Counted from the stretch's first letter, positions 1 through 9,064 are shown. The stretch: 36,023 nt of DNA from Candidatus Saccharimonadota bacterium (GCA_025934715.1 JAICWR010000005.1:1-36023), one strand, 5' to 3'. Numbers and translations are program-made. The notes: generated from the sequence alone by a model not told the origin.

Positions 1-366
1 CAAGCTGCTGTAATAATTTTTTGCCGGCAGCGGCTTGGGCGGGGCTTTGAAAAAGGTTACCAAAAAATAAGAGCTGCGACTGTGTTCACTGCCTTTGTAA
101 GGATCAGCGTCCACCAGAGCCTGTAATTGTTTTTGGCTGCGCACAATCGTGATGCTGTTAAAGCCCAGCTTGGCCGGCCAGGTTTTCTCTAATTTAGCCT
201 CAATTGCAGCTTGATCTTTGGAACTAGACTCAAAAATCACATTGCCGCTGGATAGCAATGGCTGGACGTTCTTAAATCCGGCTGATTCGGCAGCCTGTTT
301 GAGCTTAGCACCGTGCATATTCGGATTTGATGGCCCAATCCCGCGAAGAAGAGCCACATATTTCAT
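1..366 (-). CDS. DUF1697 family protein (C-terminus truncated by window edge)
   Basis: Own reverse-strand translation MKYVALLRGIGPSNPNMHGAKLKQAAESAGFKNVQPLLSSGNVIFESSSKDQAAIEAKLEKTW...; typical DUF1697 N-terminus (YVALLRGIN-like, LSSGNVIF). Not in the ORF track because it is open at the window edge. Confidence 0.85.
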   Translation of the reverse strand, partial: MKYVALLRGIGPSNPNMHGAKLKQAAESAGFKNVQPLLSSGNVIFESSSKDQAAIEAKLEKTWPAKLGFNSITIVRSQKQLQALVDADPYKGSEHSRSSYFLVTFFKAPPKPLPAKNYYSSL

Positions 367-401
367 CCCCCAATTATAACCGCGCACGGTACAATTGGTT
401 T

Positions 402-1025
402 ATGAGAGTTTTAGTCTTTGGCGCCAGTACGGTGCAGGGGTTTTGGGACAGCCAGGGCGGTTGGGCCGACAGACTGAAACGTCACTACGACGAGATTCAA
501 CTCAAGGACTTATCAAAAGACATCCCGCATGTGATGAACCTGGGGATATCGGCTGATGGTTCGTCCGAGTTGTTAAAGCGGATTGGGTATGAGTGCGAGG
601 CGCGGCAAAACCAAAAAGGCCTAACCGTAGTGATTTCCATCGGCAGCAACAGCGCGGCGATAGTTAACGGCCAACCAGTCGCCTCAGTCGAGCAATTTAA
701 AACTGAGATGGCCCAAATCATCAGTGTAGCCATGCAATATACCGACAAAGTGATGCTGGTTGGATTGCCGTCGGTTGATGAATCTAAAACCACCCCACTA
801 GCGTGGGCCGATTGGCATTTTAAGAATGACCGAATAGCCGAATTCGAATCTAAGGTCGAGGAGCTGGCCGGAGAACATGGAATTCCTTTCGTGCCCATCC
901 ATAGCACGATGTTTGCGAAGGGCAATAGTTTGAATGCGGCTGACGGCTTACATCCAAATGATGCTGGACATGAGCTGATATTCAATCTTGTTCAACCCAA
1001 ACTGGACAAGTTGCTAAATACTTAA
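402..1025 (+). CDS. SGNH/GDSL-type hydrolase
   Basis: VFGASTVQGFWDSQGGWADRL (block I), GISADG, ISIGSNSA, and C-terminal DGLHPNDAGH. Start moved from 327 to ATG 402 because a TACAAT box lies 6 nt upstream and the family motif begins there. Confidence 0.85.
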   Translation: MRVLVFGASTVQGFWDSQGGWADRLKRHYDEIQLKDLSKDIPHVMNLGISADGSSELLKRIGYECEARQNQKGLTVVISIGSNSAAIVNGQPVASVEQFKTEMAQIISVAMQYTDKVMLVGLPSVDESKTTPLAWADWHFKNDRIAEFESKVEELAGEHGIPFVPIHSTMFAKGNSLNAADGLHPNDAGHELIFNLVQPKLDKLLNT

Positions 1026-1038
1026 CAAGTTAAGTATT
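1017..1038. terminator. Palindrome/terminator-like hairpin overlapping the SGNH hydrolase stop codon
   Basis: AATACTTAAC-AA-GTTAAGTATT, perfect 10-bp arms; contains the stop TAA at 1023-1025. Confidence 0.5.
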
Positions 1039-1069
1039 TATACATAAGCGGTTATCGTACAATATTCAA

Positions 1070-1822
1070 ATGACATGGCACGAATGGCTGCCGTATGTAG
1101 TATTCGCTGTGACTTTCACGGCCAGCATTCTCTCCGGGATGGCCGGAGGCGGCGGCGGTTTTATAATCACCCCGTTTTATATCGCTATCGGCTTAACTCC
1201 ACAGCAGTCAATCGCCACCGGCAAACTGGGGGCGCTGGGCCTGGACGCCGGAGCCATCGCCGCTTTTAGAGGTAAAATCAAGCAGTATCGTAACTTCACG
1301 TTTTTTTTGATGCTGATAGCGATTGGAGTGGGCTTTCTGTCAAGTTATTTCATCAGAAACATTAAAAACGAAAACTTACAGCTGGTGATGGGAACGATGA
1401 ACCTGGCCATGATCCCGTTATTATTCATCAGGCACCACCATCTGCGGAGCCGGCGTAAACACTATGTCTTGAGGCTTATGAGCGTCTTGGCGATAATGGC
1501 TATATTACTACTGCAAGGGACATTTAGCAGCGGCATTGGCTCTTTGGTAAACGTGTTTTTAATCCTGTTTTTTGGTTTTTCGGCTTTGGAAGCCAGTTTA
1601 ATCAAGCGTCAAACCTCGATAGCTCTCGATGTTGTAGTGCTTGCCGGGCTGCTGGGCGCCGGGCTCATCAACTATAAATACGGGCTCATTGGAATGGCTG
1701 GCGGTGCCACGGGCGGTTTTATCGGTTCAAGATTCGCGCTGCATGAAGGCGAGCGGTTTGCCCGCTACGCTTTGATGGTCTTTATGCTGGTATCCGGTAT
1801 CTGGCTGGTAGTTTCAGCCTGA
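1070..1822 (+). CDS. TSUP (TauE/SafE) family membrane permease
   Basis: Multi-TM protein with SGMAGGGGGFIITPFYIAIGLTPQQSIATGKLGALG and a second GLIGMAGGATGGFIGSR repeat, typical of TSUP permeases. Confidence 0.85.
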   Translation: MTWHEWLPYVVFAVTFTASILSGMAGGGGGFIITPFYIAIGLTPQQSIATGKLGALGLDAGAIAAFRGKIKQYRNFTFFLMLIAIGVGFLSSYFIRNIKNENLQLVMGTMNLAMIPLLFIRHHHLRSRRKHYVLRLMSVLAIMAILLLQGTFSSGIGSLVNVFLILFFGFSALEASLIKRQTSIALDVVVLAGLLGAGLINYKYGLIGMAGGATGGFIGSRFALHEGERFARYALMVFMLVSGIWLVVSA

Positions 1823-1923
1823 TGCCGCTGTGATAATTCCACCTGCTTCCTGTATCCCATCTTATAGAGGTATATTCATCTAAGCGTTAAGCTTGGGTTG
1901 CAATACTAATAAAGGAGGTGTGC

Positions 1924-2112
1924 ATGGCCCAGGATTACAATCCAGCTGACAATTTAACGGACGAAGATCGCGCCAAAGGTGGTAGGGATAGCCACAACGG
2001 TGGTAATAGTAACAGTTCGATGAACAGTAATGCCAGCGGCGCGGCCGGTAATACTCCAGCCGCGCGGCGCGGCGGTAAGAACAGCGGCAAGAACCGCCGA
2101 TCCAGCAGGTAG
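1924..2112 (+). CDS. Small Gly/Asn/Ser-rich hydrophilic protein, KGG-like stress-protein motif
   Basis: MAQDYNPADNLTDEDRAKGGRDSHNGGNSNSSMNSN...; very strong Shine-Dalgarno (AAAGGAGGTG) just before ATG 1924. Confidence 0.6.
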   Translation: MAQDYNPADNLTDEDRAKGGRDSHNGGNSNSSMNSNASGAAGNTPAARRGGKNSGKNRRSSR

Positions 2113-2182
2113 GTGAAAAATAGCAAAAAGCGGCGAGCGGGATAAAATCCCGCTCGTTTATTAGGTGCTACAATCTCTTTAG

Positions 2183-2761
2183 ATGTCGCGCAAAGCTAAA
2201 ATCGTCATGCTGGTAATATTGGCCCTGGTTTTTGTGGCGGCAGCCGTGGTGGCGGGGGTGGTTGTCCTACACCGGTCTAATAACCATAGCAGCGGCGCCT
2301 CAGCCACAAATAGCTCTCAAACGACTTCCCCCGCCCAGCGGGAAGCCTGTGAGATTTTCACACTGGCGGATGCCAAGCAGATCCTTAATGGCGACGTGGC
2401 TGGAGGGGATATGGAAGCCACCGGTACATCAAAAGATGTCCGGGTTAGCGGCTGCAGTTATAAACTTAGCAGCGCAGCCGCGCTGGCCGCCGATACAAAA
2501 TCCGCTTCTTTAATAGCCCATTTCCCCAGGACTTCTGTTGGGATTGCCAGCGACCAAAAGGCTTTCAAGGGCCCCTTGCCGCCTGGTTCAACCATAGTGG
2601 GCGGCTATGGCGACAAGGCGTTTTGGGACAGGCAGCTGGGGCAGTTAAACATCCTAAAAAATAATATCTGGTACGTCCTAACCTACGGCACGGCGGCGCC
2701 AGCCGACCGCAGCCTGCAGCAAACCAAGCAGCTGGCCGACATTCTGGCCCCTAAGCTTTAA
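2183..2761 (+). CDS. Hypothetical membrane-anchored/exported protein
   Basis: 192-aa ORF with N-terminal TM segment (IVMLVILALVFVAAAVVAGVVVL) and Ser/Thr-rich linker; TACAAT box 8 nt upstream of ATG. Confidence 0.75.
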   Translation: MSRKAKIVMLVILALVFVAAAVVAGVVVLHRSNNHSSGASATNSSQTTSPAQREACEIFTLADAKQILNGDVAGGDMEATGTSKDVRVSGCSYKLSSAAALAADTKSASLIAHFPRTSVGIASDQKAFKGPLPPGSTIVGGYGDKAFWDRQLGQLNILKNNIWYVLTYGTAAPADRSLQQTKQLADILAPKL

Positions 2762-2827
2762 GGCGCGCGCCTGGCTAAAAACGGCGGCTTAGCTTAATAT
2801 TTATCTGTAGCATAAGCGACTTACTTC

Positions 2828-4591
2828 ATGGATGAAGACAAAAAAACCGAAGAAAAAGCAATAGAGACACAAGCGCCTGAAGATTCCGCAGCCGGGCAGG
2901 TGGATCCGGAAAAACCGGCTGCCGGCGGTTCTAAATGGGGGCGTTTTAAAGACTGGTATGGCCTGCGCAAGAAGTGGACCATCCCACTCAGCATCCTGCT
3001 GCTTATCTTGATACTAGCCGCCATCCCTTTCACCCGTTATGGATTAGCCGGCACAGTGCGCAAGGATAACATCGAGCTGAAAGTGACTGATGCCACAGCT
3101 AATACTCCAGTGAGCGGCGCAACCGTCCATATCGGCAATTTATCCGCCGAAACAGATAGCGCAGGTGAAGCGACATTGCATGGCGTCAAGGCCGGAAGCC
3201 ATAGCGTCACGATAACTAAGAATTACTACCAGCCCAGCACCGTCAAAATACTGGCGCCGATATTCAGCCAAAAAGCCATACCGGAGTTCCAGCTGACTGC
3301 CACCGGCCGCCAGGTCAAAATAGAGGTGACTAACCTGATTGATAAAACAGCCCTATCGAATGTGAATATAAGATTCACTGATACTTCGGCCAAGACTGAC
3401 AAGACAGGTAGCGCCACGGTCGTGCTACCGGTCGGCGAAGCCACACAAGGCGCGACTTTGAGCCTGCCCGGCTACAATGACGCAAGGGTCACCGTAAAGG
3501 TCAGCAATGACAAAATCCAGGACAACCAATTCAGCCTGACGCCTGCCGGCGAAATTTATTTCCTGTCCAACCTCAGCGGCAAGATCGATGTTGCCAAAAC
3601 CAACCTTGACGGCAGCGGCCGCCAAACTGTCCTGGCAGGCACGGGCAACGAAGACGACAGGAACACGGTGCTGTTAGCTTCGCGCGACTGGAAGTATTTG
3701 GCCTTGCTATCGCGCAGGGCCGGCAACACCCCGACGCTCTACCTGATCAACACGACTAATGACGGGCTCACCGCCATCGACACCGGCAGCTCTGATTTCA
3801 ATCTGGCCGGCTGGGTGAATGGCGATTTCGTCTATACGGTGACCCGCGACAATCTACAGCCCTGGCAGCCAGGGCAGCAAATTATAAAAAGCTACGACCC
3901 CGTGGCTAAAAAGCTGACAACCCTTGACCAGACCAGCGCCTCTGGCACCAGCCCCTTTGATTACACGGCCCAGCATATCGGGAACGTTTATGGCAACGAC
4001 GGCAAGGTCTACTATACGAAAAGCTGGAACGGCACCAGCCCGGCCGGGCTGGCCGATAAGCAAGCCACCTTTAATTCAATCAACACCGACGGCAGCGGCA
4101 AAACAGCAATCAAATCCTTCTCACTTAAGCCCAACTCGACTGACACAGCCATCAACCTTAGCGCCCAGCTGGTCGGGCCGGACAAAACTGAGCTGTATTT
4201 CTTTGATAGCGCCAGCGATAACTTCTATAGCTACTCCGGCGGACAGGTGGCGGCTGACAAAACTGAAACCCCGGACAACTTCTATAACAGTTTTTACGCC
4301 ACTTACCTTTTGTCGCCGTCTGGGAACAAGACTTTCTGGAGCGAACCGCGTGACGGTAAAAACACTTTGTTCACCGGTGACCAGAACGGCCAGAATCCTA
4401 AACAGATAGCCACCCTGAGCGATTACTCGCCGTACGGCTGGTACACCGATAGTTACCTGCTGGTGTCGAAAAATTCCAGTGAACTCTATATTATGGCCAA
4501 AGATGGGTCACAGACGCCGGTTAAGATAAGCGATTACCATAAACCGGCTCAAACATTTAATGGTTATGGAGGAGGTTACGGCGGCCTATGA
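2828..4591 (+). CDS. Single-pass membrane protein with carboxypeptidase-regulatory/PEGA-like and TolB-like beta-propeller-type repeats
   Basis: 587 aa; acidic N-tail, TM segment (WTIPLSILLLILILAAIPF), 'VTDATANTPVSGATVHIGNLSAETDSAGEATLHGVKAGSHSVTI' and C-terminal DGxxxxxI repeats. Confidence 0.75.
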   Translation: MDEDKKTEEKAIETQAPEDSAAGQVDPEKPAAGGSKWGRFKDWYGLRKKWTIPLSILLLILILAAIPFTRYGLAGTVRKDNIELKVTDATANTPVSGATVHIGNLSAETDSAGEATLHGVKAGSHSVTITKNYYQPSTVKILAPIFSQKAIPEFQLTATGRQVKIEVTNLIDKTALSNVNIRFTDTSAKTDKTGSATVVLPVGEATQGATLSLPGYNDARVTVKVSNDKIQDNQFSLTPAGEIYFLSNLSGKIDVAKTNLDGSGRQTVLAGTGNEDDRNTVLLASRDWKYLALLSRRAGNTPTLYLINTTNDGLTAIDTGSSDFNLAGWVNGDFVYTVTRDNLQPWQPGQQIIKSYDPVAKKLTTLDQTSASGTSPFDYTAQHIGNVYGNDGKVYYTKSWNGTSPAGLADKQATFNSINTDGSGKTAIKSFSLKPNSTDTAINLSAQLVGPDKTELYFFDSASDNFYSYSGGQVAADKTETPDNFYNSFYATYLLSPSGNKTFWSEPRDGKNTLFTGDQNGQNPKQIATLSDYSPYGWYTDSYLLVSKNSSELYIMAKDGSQTPVKISDYHKPAQTFNGYGGGYGGL

Positions 4592-4929
4592 CATTTGACG
4601 AATACCAAAAACAGGCGATAAGCACGGACGTCTATGGCGGACAGGGCGATATCATGTCGATTGCTTTCATAAACAAAGTGCTGGGCTTGGTCGGCGAGGC
4701 CGGCGAAGTGGCCGAAAAAGTCAAAAAACTGCAGCGTAACAGTGAGGGTTCAATGACAGGCAAAGACCGGGATGAGTTGCTAAAAGAGCTCGGCGACGTG
4801 CTCTGGTATTTGAGCGCCATCGCCCATTATTTGGAAGAACCGCTGGGAAAAATCGCCGATAATAACCTTTCCAAATTGAAAGACCGTAAAGAGCGCGACG
4901 TTATCGCCAGCTCTGGCGACAACCGCTAA
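4588..4929 (+). CDS. MazG-like nucleotide pyrophosphohydrolase
   Basis: GLVGEAGEVAEKVKK...KELGDVLWYLSAIAHYL matches the MazG EExxE...ExxD architecture; ATG overlaps previous stop (ATGA). Confidence 0.88.
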   Translation: MTFDEYQKQAISTDVYGGQGDIMSIAFINKVLGLVGEAGEVAEKVKKLQRNSEGSMTGKDRDELLKELGDVLWYLSAIAHYLEEPLGKIADNNLSKLKDRKERDVIASSGDNR

Positions 4930-4942
4930 ACACCTAAGTGGT

Positions 4943-5590
4943 TTAAACGTTGTGGCGGGTTTGTTTTTGCGGGTTATTGTCCAGGCTTTGCCAGAGGTAC
5001 CAACTGGCGACCGATTCGTAGGGATGCCAGTGGTTATCGTTAGCCACGGTCACGCACATCGCCGGATCCGGCAGTTCGTTTAGGCCATATAGAACCATGA
5101 TGGCTTTTCGGATGCCCAAATCGCCCACCGGCAAAATATCCAGCCGGCCCAGCCCGAACACCATGAACATGTGGGCGCTCCATTCGCCGATGCCCTTGAC
5201 GGCTGTGAGCTGCTCGATTAGCTGTTCGTTGGGCATGGTTGCTATATGTTCCAAGTCGAGCCGTTTGTCCAGGACGTGCCGGGCCAGGTCTTTTACGCAG
5301 CGGACTTTGGCCCAGCTCAGGCCCACATCACGCAATTTTTGGTCATCCACTATTATTAATTGCTCAGGAGTGGGCATCTTGCCGTCAAAGAGCTCCAGGA
5401 CGCGCCGCCAAATAGCTCCGCCGGCTTTAGCGCTGAGCTGCTGGCCGACGATGCTGCTGACCAGCTCACCATAGCGGTCCTTATGCGGCTTTAATCGGCA
5501 TGGCCCACTGGCTTTTATAACTGGCGCTAGTTTCTTGTCTTTGCCCATCAAGTGTTTCTCGGCCCGGCGCAGCTGCTGCTGGAAACCCAT
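4943..5590 (-). CDS. DNA-3-methyladenine glycosylase II (AlkA/HhH-GPD family)
   Basis: MGFQQQLRRAEKHLMGKDKKLAPVI..., SIVGQQLSAKAG, helix-hairpin-helix LTAVKGIGEWSAHMFMVFGLGRLDILPVGDLGI. Start trimmed to 5590; upstream part of the track ORF is antisense to the next gene. Confidence 0.9.
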   Translation of the reverse strand: MGFQQQLRRAEKHLMGKDKKLAPVIKASGPCRLKPHKDRYGELVSSIVGQQLSAKAGGAIWRRVLELFDGKMPTPEQLIIVDDQKLRDVGLSWAKVRCVKDLARHVLDKRLDLEHIATMPNEQLIEQLTAVKGIGEWSAHMFMVFGLGRLDILPVGDLGIRKAIMVLYGLNELPDPAMCVTVANDNHWHPYESVASWYLWQSLDNNPQKQTRHNV

Positions 5591-5633
5591 ACGGAAAATG
5601 CTACAATGGCTGTGAAATATAAGCAAAACCAAA

Positions 5634-6164
5634 ATGACTCCTACAGCCAAAGCCCCTATCGCCCCGCAGCCAGTGATTAATGACGTCGCCGGCCCGACAT
5701 CCATGCCGGCGCCTAACCTGGTGGATAGCATCCCTGTGCATAACCCCGGGCAGGCGCCGGCGCGCCATGATGATGACGCCGAGCTGGATAAAATTATGCA
5801 GGATGTGGGGCGGGAGCTGCACAAAGATGACGGGCCCCATAAAAAACACCATTTCTGGGAAGCCGGCCGGCGCCACAAGAAAGAAGCTAACTTTTCCACC
5901 CAGATGTCCATAAAGAAAGCGCCGCAGCCCGTTGCCGCCGGGCCCCGGCCGGCGCCGGCCGCCCATCAGGCGGGTGCTGTTCCTAAGCCCCCAGTACCGA
6001 AAGCTCCCACCCAAACTGCTCATTCCAAGGTTAAACCAATCGCCCAAAAAGCCGCCAGGGCGCCCAAGGCTCCCAAGCAACACCACGCGCCGCTGATGGT
6101 GACCGTTATAACTGTCTTAGTGACAGTCGCGTTAATCGCCGTTGCTTACCGGGCTTATAACTGA
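5634..6164 (+). CDS. Hypothetical Ala/Pro-rich protein with C-terminal TM anchor
   Basis: 176 aa; low-complexity Pro/Ala/Lys region followed by PLMVTVITVLVTVALIAVAYRAYN. Confidence 0.65.
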   Translation: MTPTAKAPIAPQPVINDVAGPTSMPAPNLVDSIPVHNPGQAPARHDDDAELDKIMQDVGRELHKDDGPHKKHHFWEAGRRHKKEANFSTQMSIKKAPQPVAAGPRPAPAAHQAGAVPKPPVPKAPTQTAHSKVKPIAQKAARAPKAPKQHHAPLMVTVITVLVTVALIAVAYRAYN

Positions 6165-6165
6165 C

Positions 6166-7461
6166 TTAACTGGAGAATTGTTGTCTTAGCCACTCGTCTA
6201 AAGAGCCGGCTCCGCCGGCGCTCAAACAAAGCACCAAATCGCCGGCCACGGCGTGGTGCTCAATCATTTTTTTCAAATCGCTGTTTAACTGTGCCGCGGC
6301 CGCCTTGGCCCTAGTGGCGGCGCTGAGCAGTTTCAGTAACTTCTCTGCGGTCAGCAGTTCTAAGCTGGGGTCTTCCCGCGCCAAGTAACTCGGCACGACG
6401 TAAAGCTGTTTGACCTCCTCAAACAATCCAGCCAGTTCGTCTTTAATGAAGTGCTGCCGGGTGTTGTGCAGTCCCTCATAAACGACTACTACGTTATCAG
6501 CGGCGACTTCGTGGGCCAGCTGCAAAGCACCGATGATCTTAGGCGGCGTGTGGGCGTAATCGGTGTAGATGTTGGGGAACAGCATTTCGAACCGCCGCGA
6601 CACGCCGGGGAATTCATTAAGCTTGGCCAACAGCTCCGCCAGCGGCTTATCCAAAAGCGGCTGCAGCCCCTTGGCCACCAGCCAGGCGTCCAGCCGGTTG
6701 ACCCGACCCGGCAGCTTAAGCAGCTGGTCGATTTGCGGATCCTTATCGTCAAGGATCGCTTTGCTACCGTTGGCGTCCAGGCCTAACTTCTCGGCGTCAT
6801 CGTGCCACAAAACTGCCGACTGGCTTTGGTCGATGAATTCATTGAAAGCTTCATAGTAAGACTCGCGGGTTGGATAGATATCCGGATGGTCCCAATCGAC
6901 ACCCGTTATAAGAGCCATTTGCGGATAGAAACTTAAGAAATTACGGTCATATTCGTCGGTTTCATAAATGAAGAACCCACTTCCATCTTCATAATGCCCC
7001 ATATCGCCGAAGCTGAGCTTGGCTCCCACTGAATAACTGGCTGGTATGCCCAGCTGCTTGAACAGCCAGATGGCCATGGCTGTGGCCGTGGTCTTACCGT
7101 GGGTACCGGCTATAGAGATCAACTGGAGCTTTTTCTGCGACAAAATCTCGTTTATCAGATCGTCGCGCTTGGTGGCCTTGATATTATTGTGCCGGCAAAA
7201 CTCCAGCTCCGGATGGTTAGGGTCGGTTTTAGGTAAAGCTGAGCTGTAAACCAACCAATCAATCGGACTGAGCTGGTGGACCTTGGCTAATTGTTCGGCA
7301 GTTTGGCCGATATGAATATCACTGATGCCGCGCTCTTTGAGATAACCGATATAACCGCTTGGCCGCGCATCGCTGCCGCTGACTTCGTAACCAGCCTGCT
7401 TAGCGATCAGAGCCAGCGGGCCGATGGCGGTGCCGCCGATTCCCGAAAAAAACACGTGCAT
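6166..7461 (-). CDS. murC: Mur ligase family protein, UDP-N-acetylmuramate--L-alanine ligase (MurC/Mpl-like)
   Basis: MHVFFSGIGGTAIGPLALIAKQAGYEVSGSD, ISIAGTHGKTTATAM P-loop, FIYETDEYDRNFL, TDYAHTPPKI. MurC versus Mpl not resolvable by eye. Confidence 0.8.
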   Translation of the reverse strand: MHVFFSGIGGTAIGPLALIAKQAGYEVSGSDARPSGYIGYLKERGISDIHIGQTAEQLAKVHQLSPIDWLVYSSALPKTDPNHPELEFCRHNNIKATKRDDLINEILSQKKLQLISIAGTHGKTTATAMAIWLFKQLGIPASYSVGAKLSFGDMGHYEDGSGFFIYETDEYDRNFLSFYPQMALITGVDWDHPDIYPTRESYYEAFNEFIDQSQSAVLWHDDAEKLGLDANGSKAILDDKDPQIDQLLKLPGRVNRLDAWLVAKGLQPLLDKPLAELLAKLNEFPGVSRRFEMLFPNIYTDYAHTPPKIIGALQLAHEVAADNVVVVYEGLHNTRQHFIKDELAGLFEEVKQLYVVPSYLAREDPSLELLTAEKLLKLLSAATRAKAAAAQLNSDLKKMIEHHAVAGDLVLCLSAGGAGSLDEWLRQQFSS

Positions 7462-7562
7462 GAATATAGGATATAGGATATAGGCAATAGGGAACAGGCA
7501 ATAGGGAAAGCGGAATGCCTGATGCCTATTGCCTATTCCCTTTCGCTGTTATGATTATGCTT

Positions 7563-8156
7563 ATGAAAGAAATAGCCGCCAAGTTGGCAGAAATTTCAGT
7601 CCGGGCATGGCTGGTGTTGTTTCTTATCAGCAGCTTGGTCTGCATTGTGGCCCTCAGACACAATAACCAACAGATGGTCAAACTCCGCGACGCAGTCTAC
7701 GCCGCGGATAAGAACGGCGGAGATGTCAACGCGGCGCTCAATAACCTTAGCCACTACGTTTATGCCCACATGAACACCAACTTATCCGACGGGACCAGCG
7801 GGATCTATCCACCTATCCAGCTCCAATACACCTACCAGCGCCTGCTGCAAGCCCAGGCTGGCAAACTGCAGGAAGATAACCAGAAAGTTTATTCGGCCGC
7901 CCAAAATTATTGCCGGTCGATCGGCCAAAGCGTCTGGGGGTTGTCGACCATAACCTGCATCCAGAATTTTGTGGTGAACCACGGTGTGAAATCCACCGCC
8001 AACGTCAACATTCCCCAGGGATTATACGAATTCAACTTTGCCAGCCCGGCCTGGTCGCCCGACCTGGCCGGCTGGAGTCTGCTAGTCAGCTTTATCTCAC
8101 TGGTAGCCCTACTGGCAAAACTGGCCCACCGCAAGTATTTCACCCATAAAAAATAG
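7563..8156 (+). CDS. Hypothetical membrane protein with two TM segments
   Basis: ATG 7563 (MKEIAAKLAEISVRAWLVLFLISSLVCIVAL...) preferred over 7515; C-terminal TM (WSLLVSFISLVALLAKL). Confidence 0.7.
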   Translation: MKEIAAKLAEISVRAWLVLFLISSLVCIVALRHNNQQMVKLRDAVYAADKNGGDVNAALNNLSHYVYAHMNTNLSDGTSGIYPPIQLQYTYQRLLQAQAGKLQEDNQKVYSAAQNYCRSIGQSVWGLSTITCIQNFVVNHGVKSTANVNIPQGLYEFNFASPAWSPDLAGWSLLVSFISLVALLAKLAHRKYFTHKK

Positions 8157-8181
8157 GATCCTTTTCAAGGGACCCTATTTT
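8150..8181. terminator. Bidirectional terminator-like hairpin between convergent genes
   Basis: AAAATAGG-ATCC-loop-GGA-CCCTATTTT: 8-bp AAAATAGG/CCTATTTT stem plus inner TCC/GGA, between genes ending at 8156 (+) and 8191 (-). Confidence 0.6.
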
Positions 8182-8190
8182 CATCTCCGG

Positions 8191-8823
8191 CTAAGGCTTG
8201 GTCGTGGTGTTGGTGTTGGTCTGGTTGGTGTTAGTCGGAGTGGTGCTCTGGGTGTTCGTCGTGCTGTTAGTCGATGACGAATTGTTGGTTGAGCAGTTCG
8301 GCCCGTTCGGGTTTTGCTGCTGGAACTGCTTGATGGCCTGGACGACCTTACCGCTGTCCTGCAGGTTTTCCCAAAAAGCGACCTGGTTGCGGTTAATGAT
8401 CATCTCATCTTCCGGCGAATGCAGCTGCTGACAGCCAAGCTTAGTCAACTGCGGGTTCGCGGCCTGATTATTACCTGTCGTTGAAGTAGTCAGGTAATAG
8501 ACATCCTTAAGGATGAAGTAGCTGGGAGCCAGCTTAGTGACGTGGCCAAAGTACGTGGTGTAGGCCACCGCGCCACTGGTCGCGCCGCCATTCAAGAAGA
8601 CAGCTTGATATTCGTTAGATTTGACTTGATTAGATTCACCAGTCGTCGTCGAGCTGCTGAAAATCAGCCAGCCGATAGCGACCAGCAGAACCAGAGCTGC
8701 TAGAGCGGTGAAAATGAACCACTCGATTCTCACTGCCCGGCCATTCCAATCAAAATGTTTATGCCGGTGCGAGCCTGCTGGCTGGGGTGCAGCGGATTGT
8801 CCGCCACGAGACATGTATTCCAT
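8191..8823 (-). CDS. Hypothetical single-pass membrane protein with Asn/Thr/Ser-rich C-terminal tail
   Basis: TM segment WFIFTALAALVLLVAIGWLIF and tail NCSTNNSSSTNSTTNTQSTTPTNTNQTNTNTTTKP. Confidence 0.7.
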   Translation of the reverse strand: MEYMSRGGQSAAPQPAGSHRHKHFDWNGRAVRIEWFIFTALAALVLLVAIGWLIFSSSTTTGESNQVKSNEYQAVFLNGGATSGAVAYTTYFGHVTKLAPSYFILKDVYYLTTSTTGNNQAANPQLTKLGCQQLHSPEDEMIINRNQVAFWENLQDSGKVVQAIKQFQQQNPNGPNCSTNNSSSTNSTTNTQSTTPTNTNQTNTNTTTKP

Positions 8824-8996
8824 GCGTTATACCACCTTTGTTATTTTTTAATACCCCACTATACTAACGCACTAATGCTTTAAGAGGCAAGGCTGATTCC
8901 TGTTGTACTTATGACCGGAGTATGGCTTAAGGAGAGTTCACAGGGGTTGAGCGGACAGAAAAGCCTGAGCTGGCTGGCACAGGGATTTAACAGGGC

Positions 8997-9026
8997 TTGA
9001 CAAGGGAAAAGCCCTCAGAGTATTTT
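8997..9026 (+). promoter_or_regulatory. Sigma70-type promoter upstream of small ORF 9065
   Basis: TTGACA (8997-9002), 18-bp spacer, TATTTT (9021-9026). The -35 lies inside the inverted repeat AGGGCTT(8992-8998)...AAGCCCT(9009-9015). Confidence 0.55.
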
Positions 9027-9064
9027 AGGGGTACCATTACTAATTAACGGAGAGAGGGAAGTAA

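Noticed and set aside
327-401. Track start of the SGNH hydrolase at 327
   Set aside because: The segment overlaps the DUF1697 start and precedes the TACAAT box; ATG 402 begins the conserved domain.
5591-5911. N-terminal extension of the AlkA-like ORF in the track (to 5911)
   Set aside because: The extension is antisense to the 5634 gene; the family N-terminus starts at the Met at 5590.
7462-7545. Short repeats considered as a CRISPR-like array
   Set aside because: Repeats are 7-14 nt without regular unique spacers of constant length; not CRISPR.
8881-8990. Possible small RNA in the gap before the 67-aa gene
   Set aside because: No convincing promoter plus terminator pair or strong fold within this part; kept only the promoter/operator observation.
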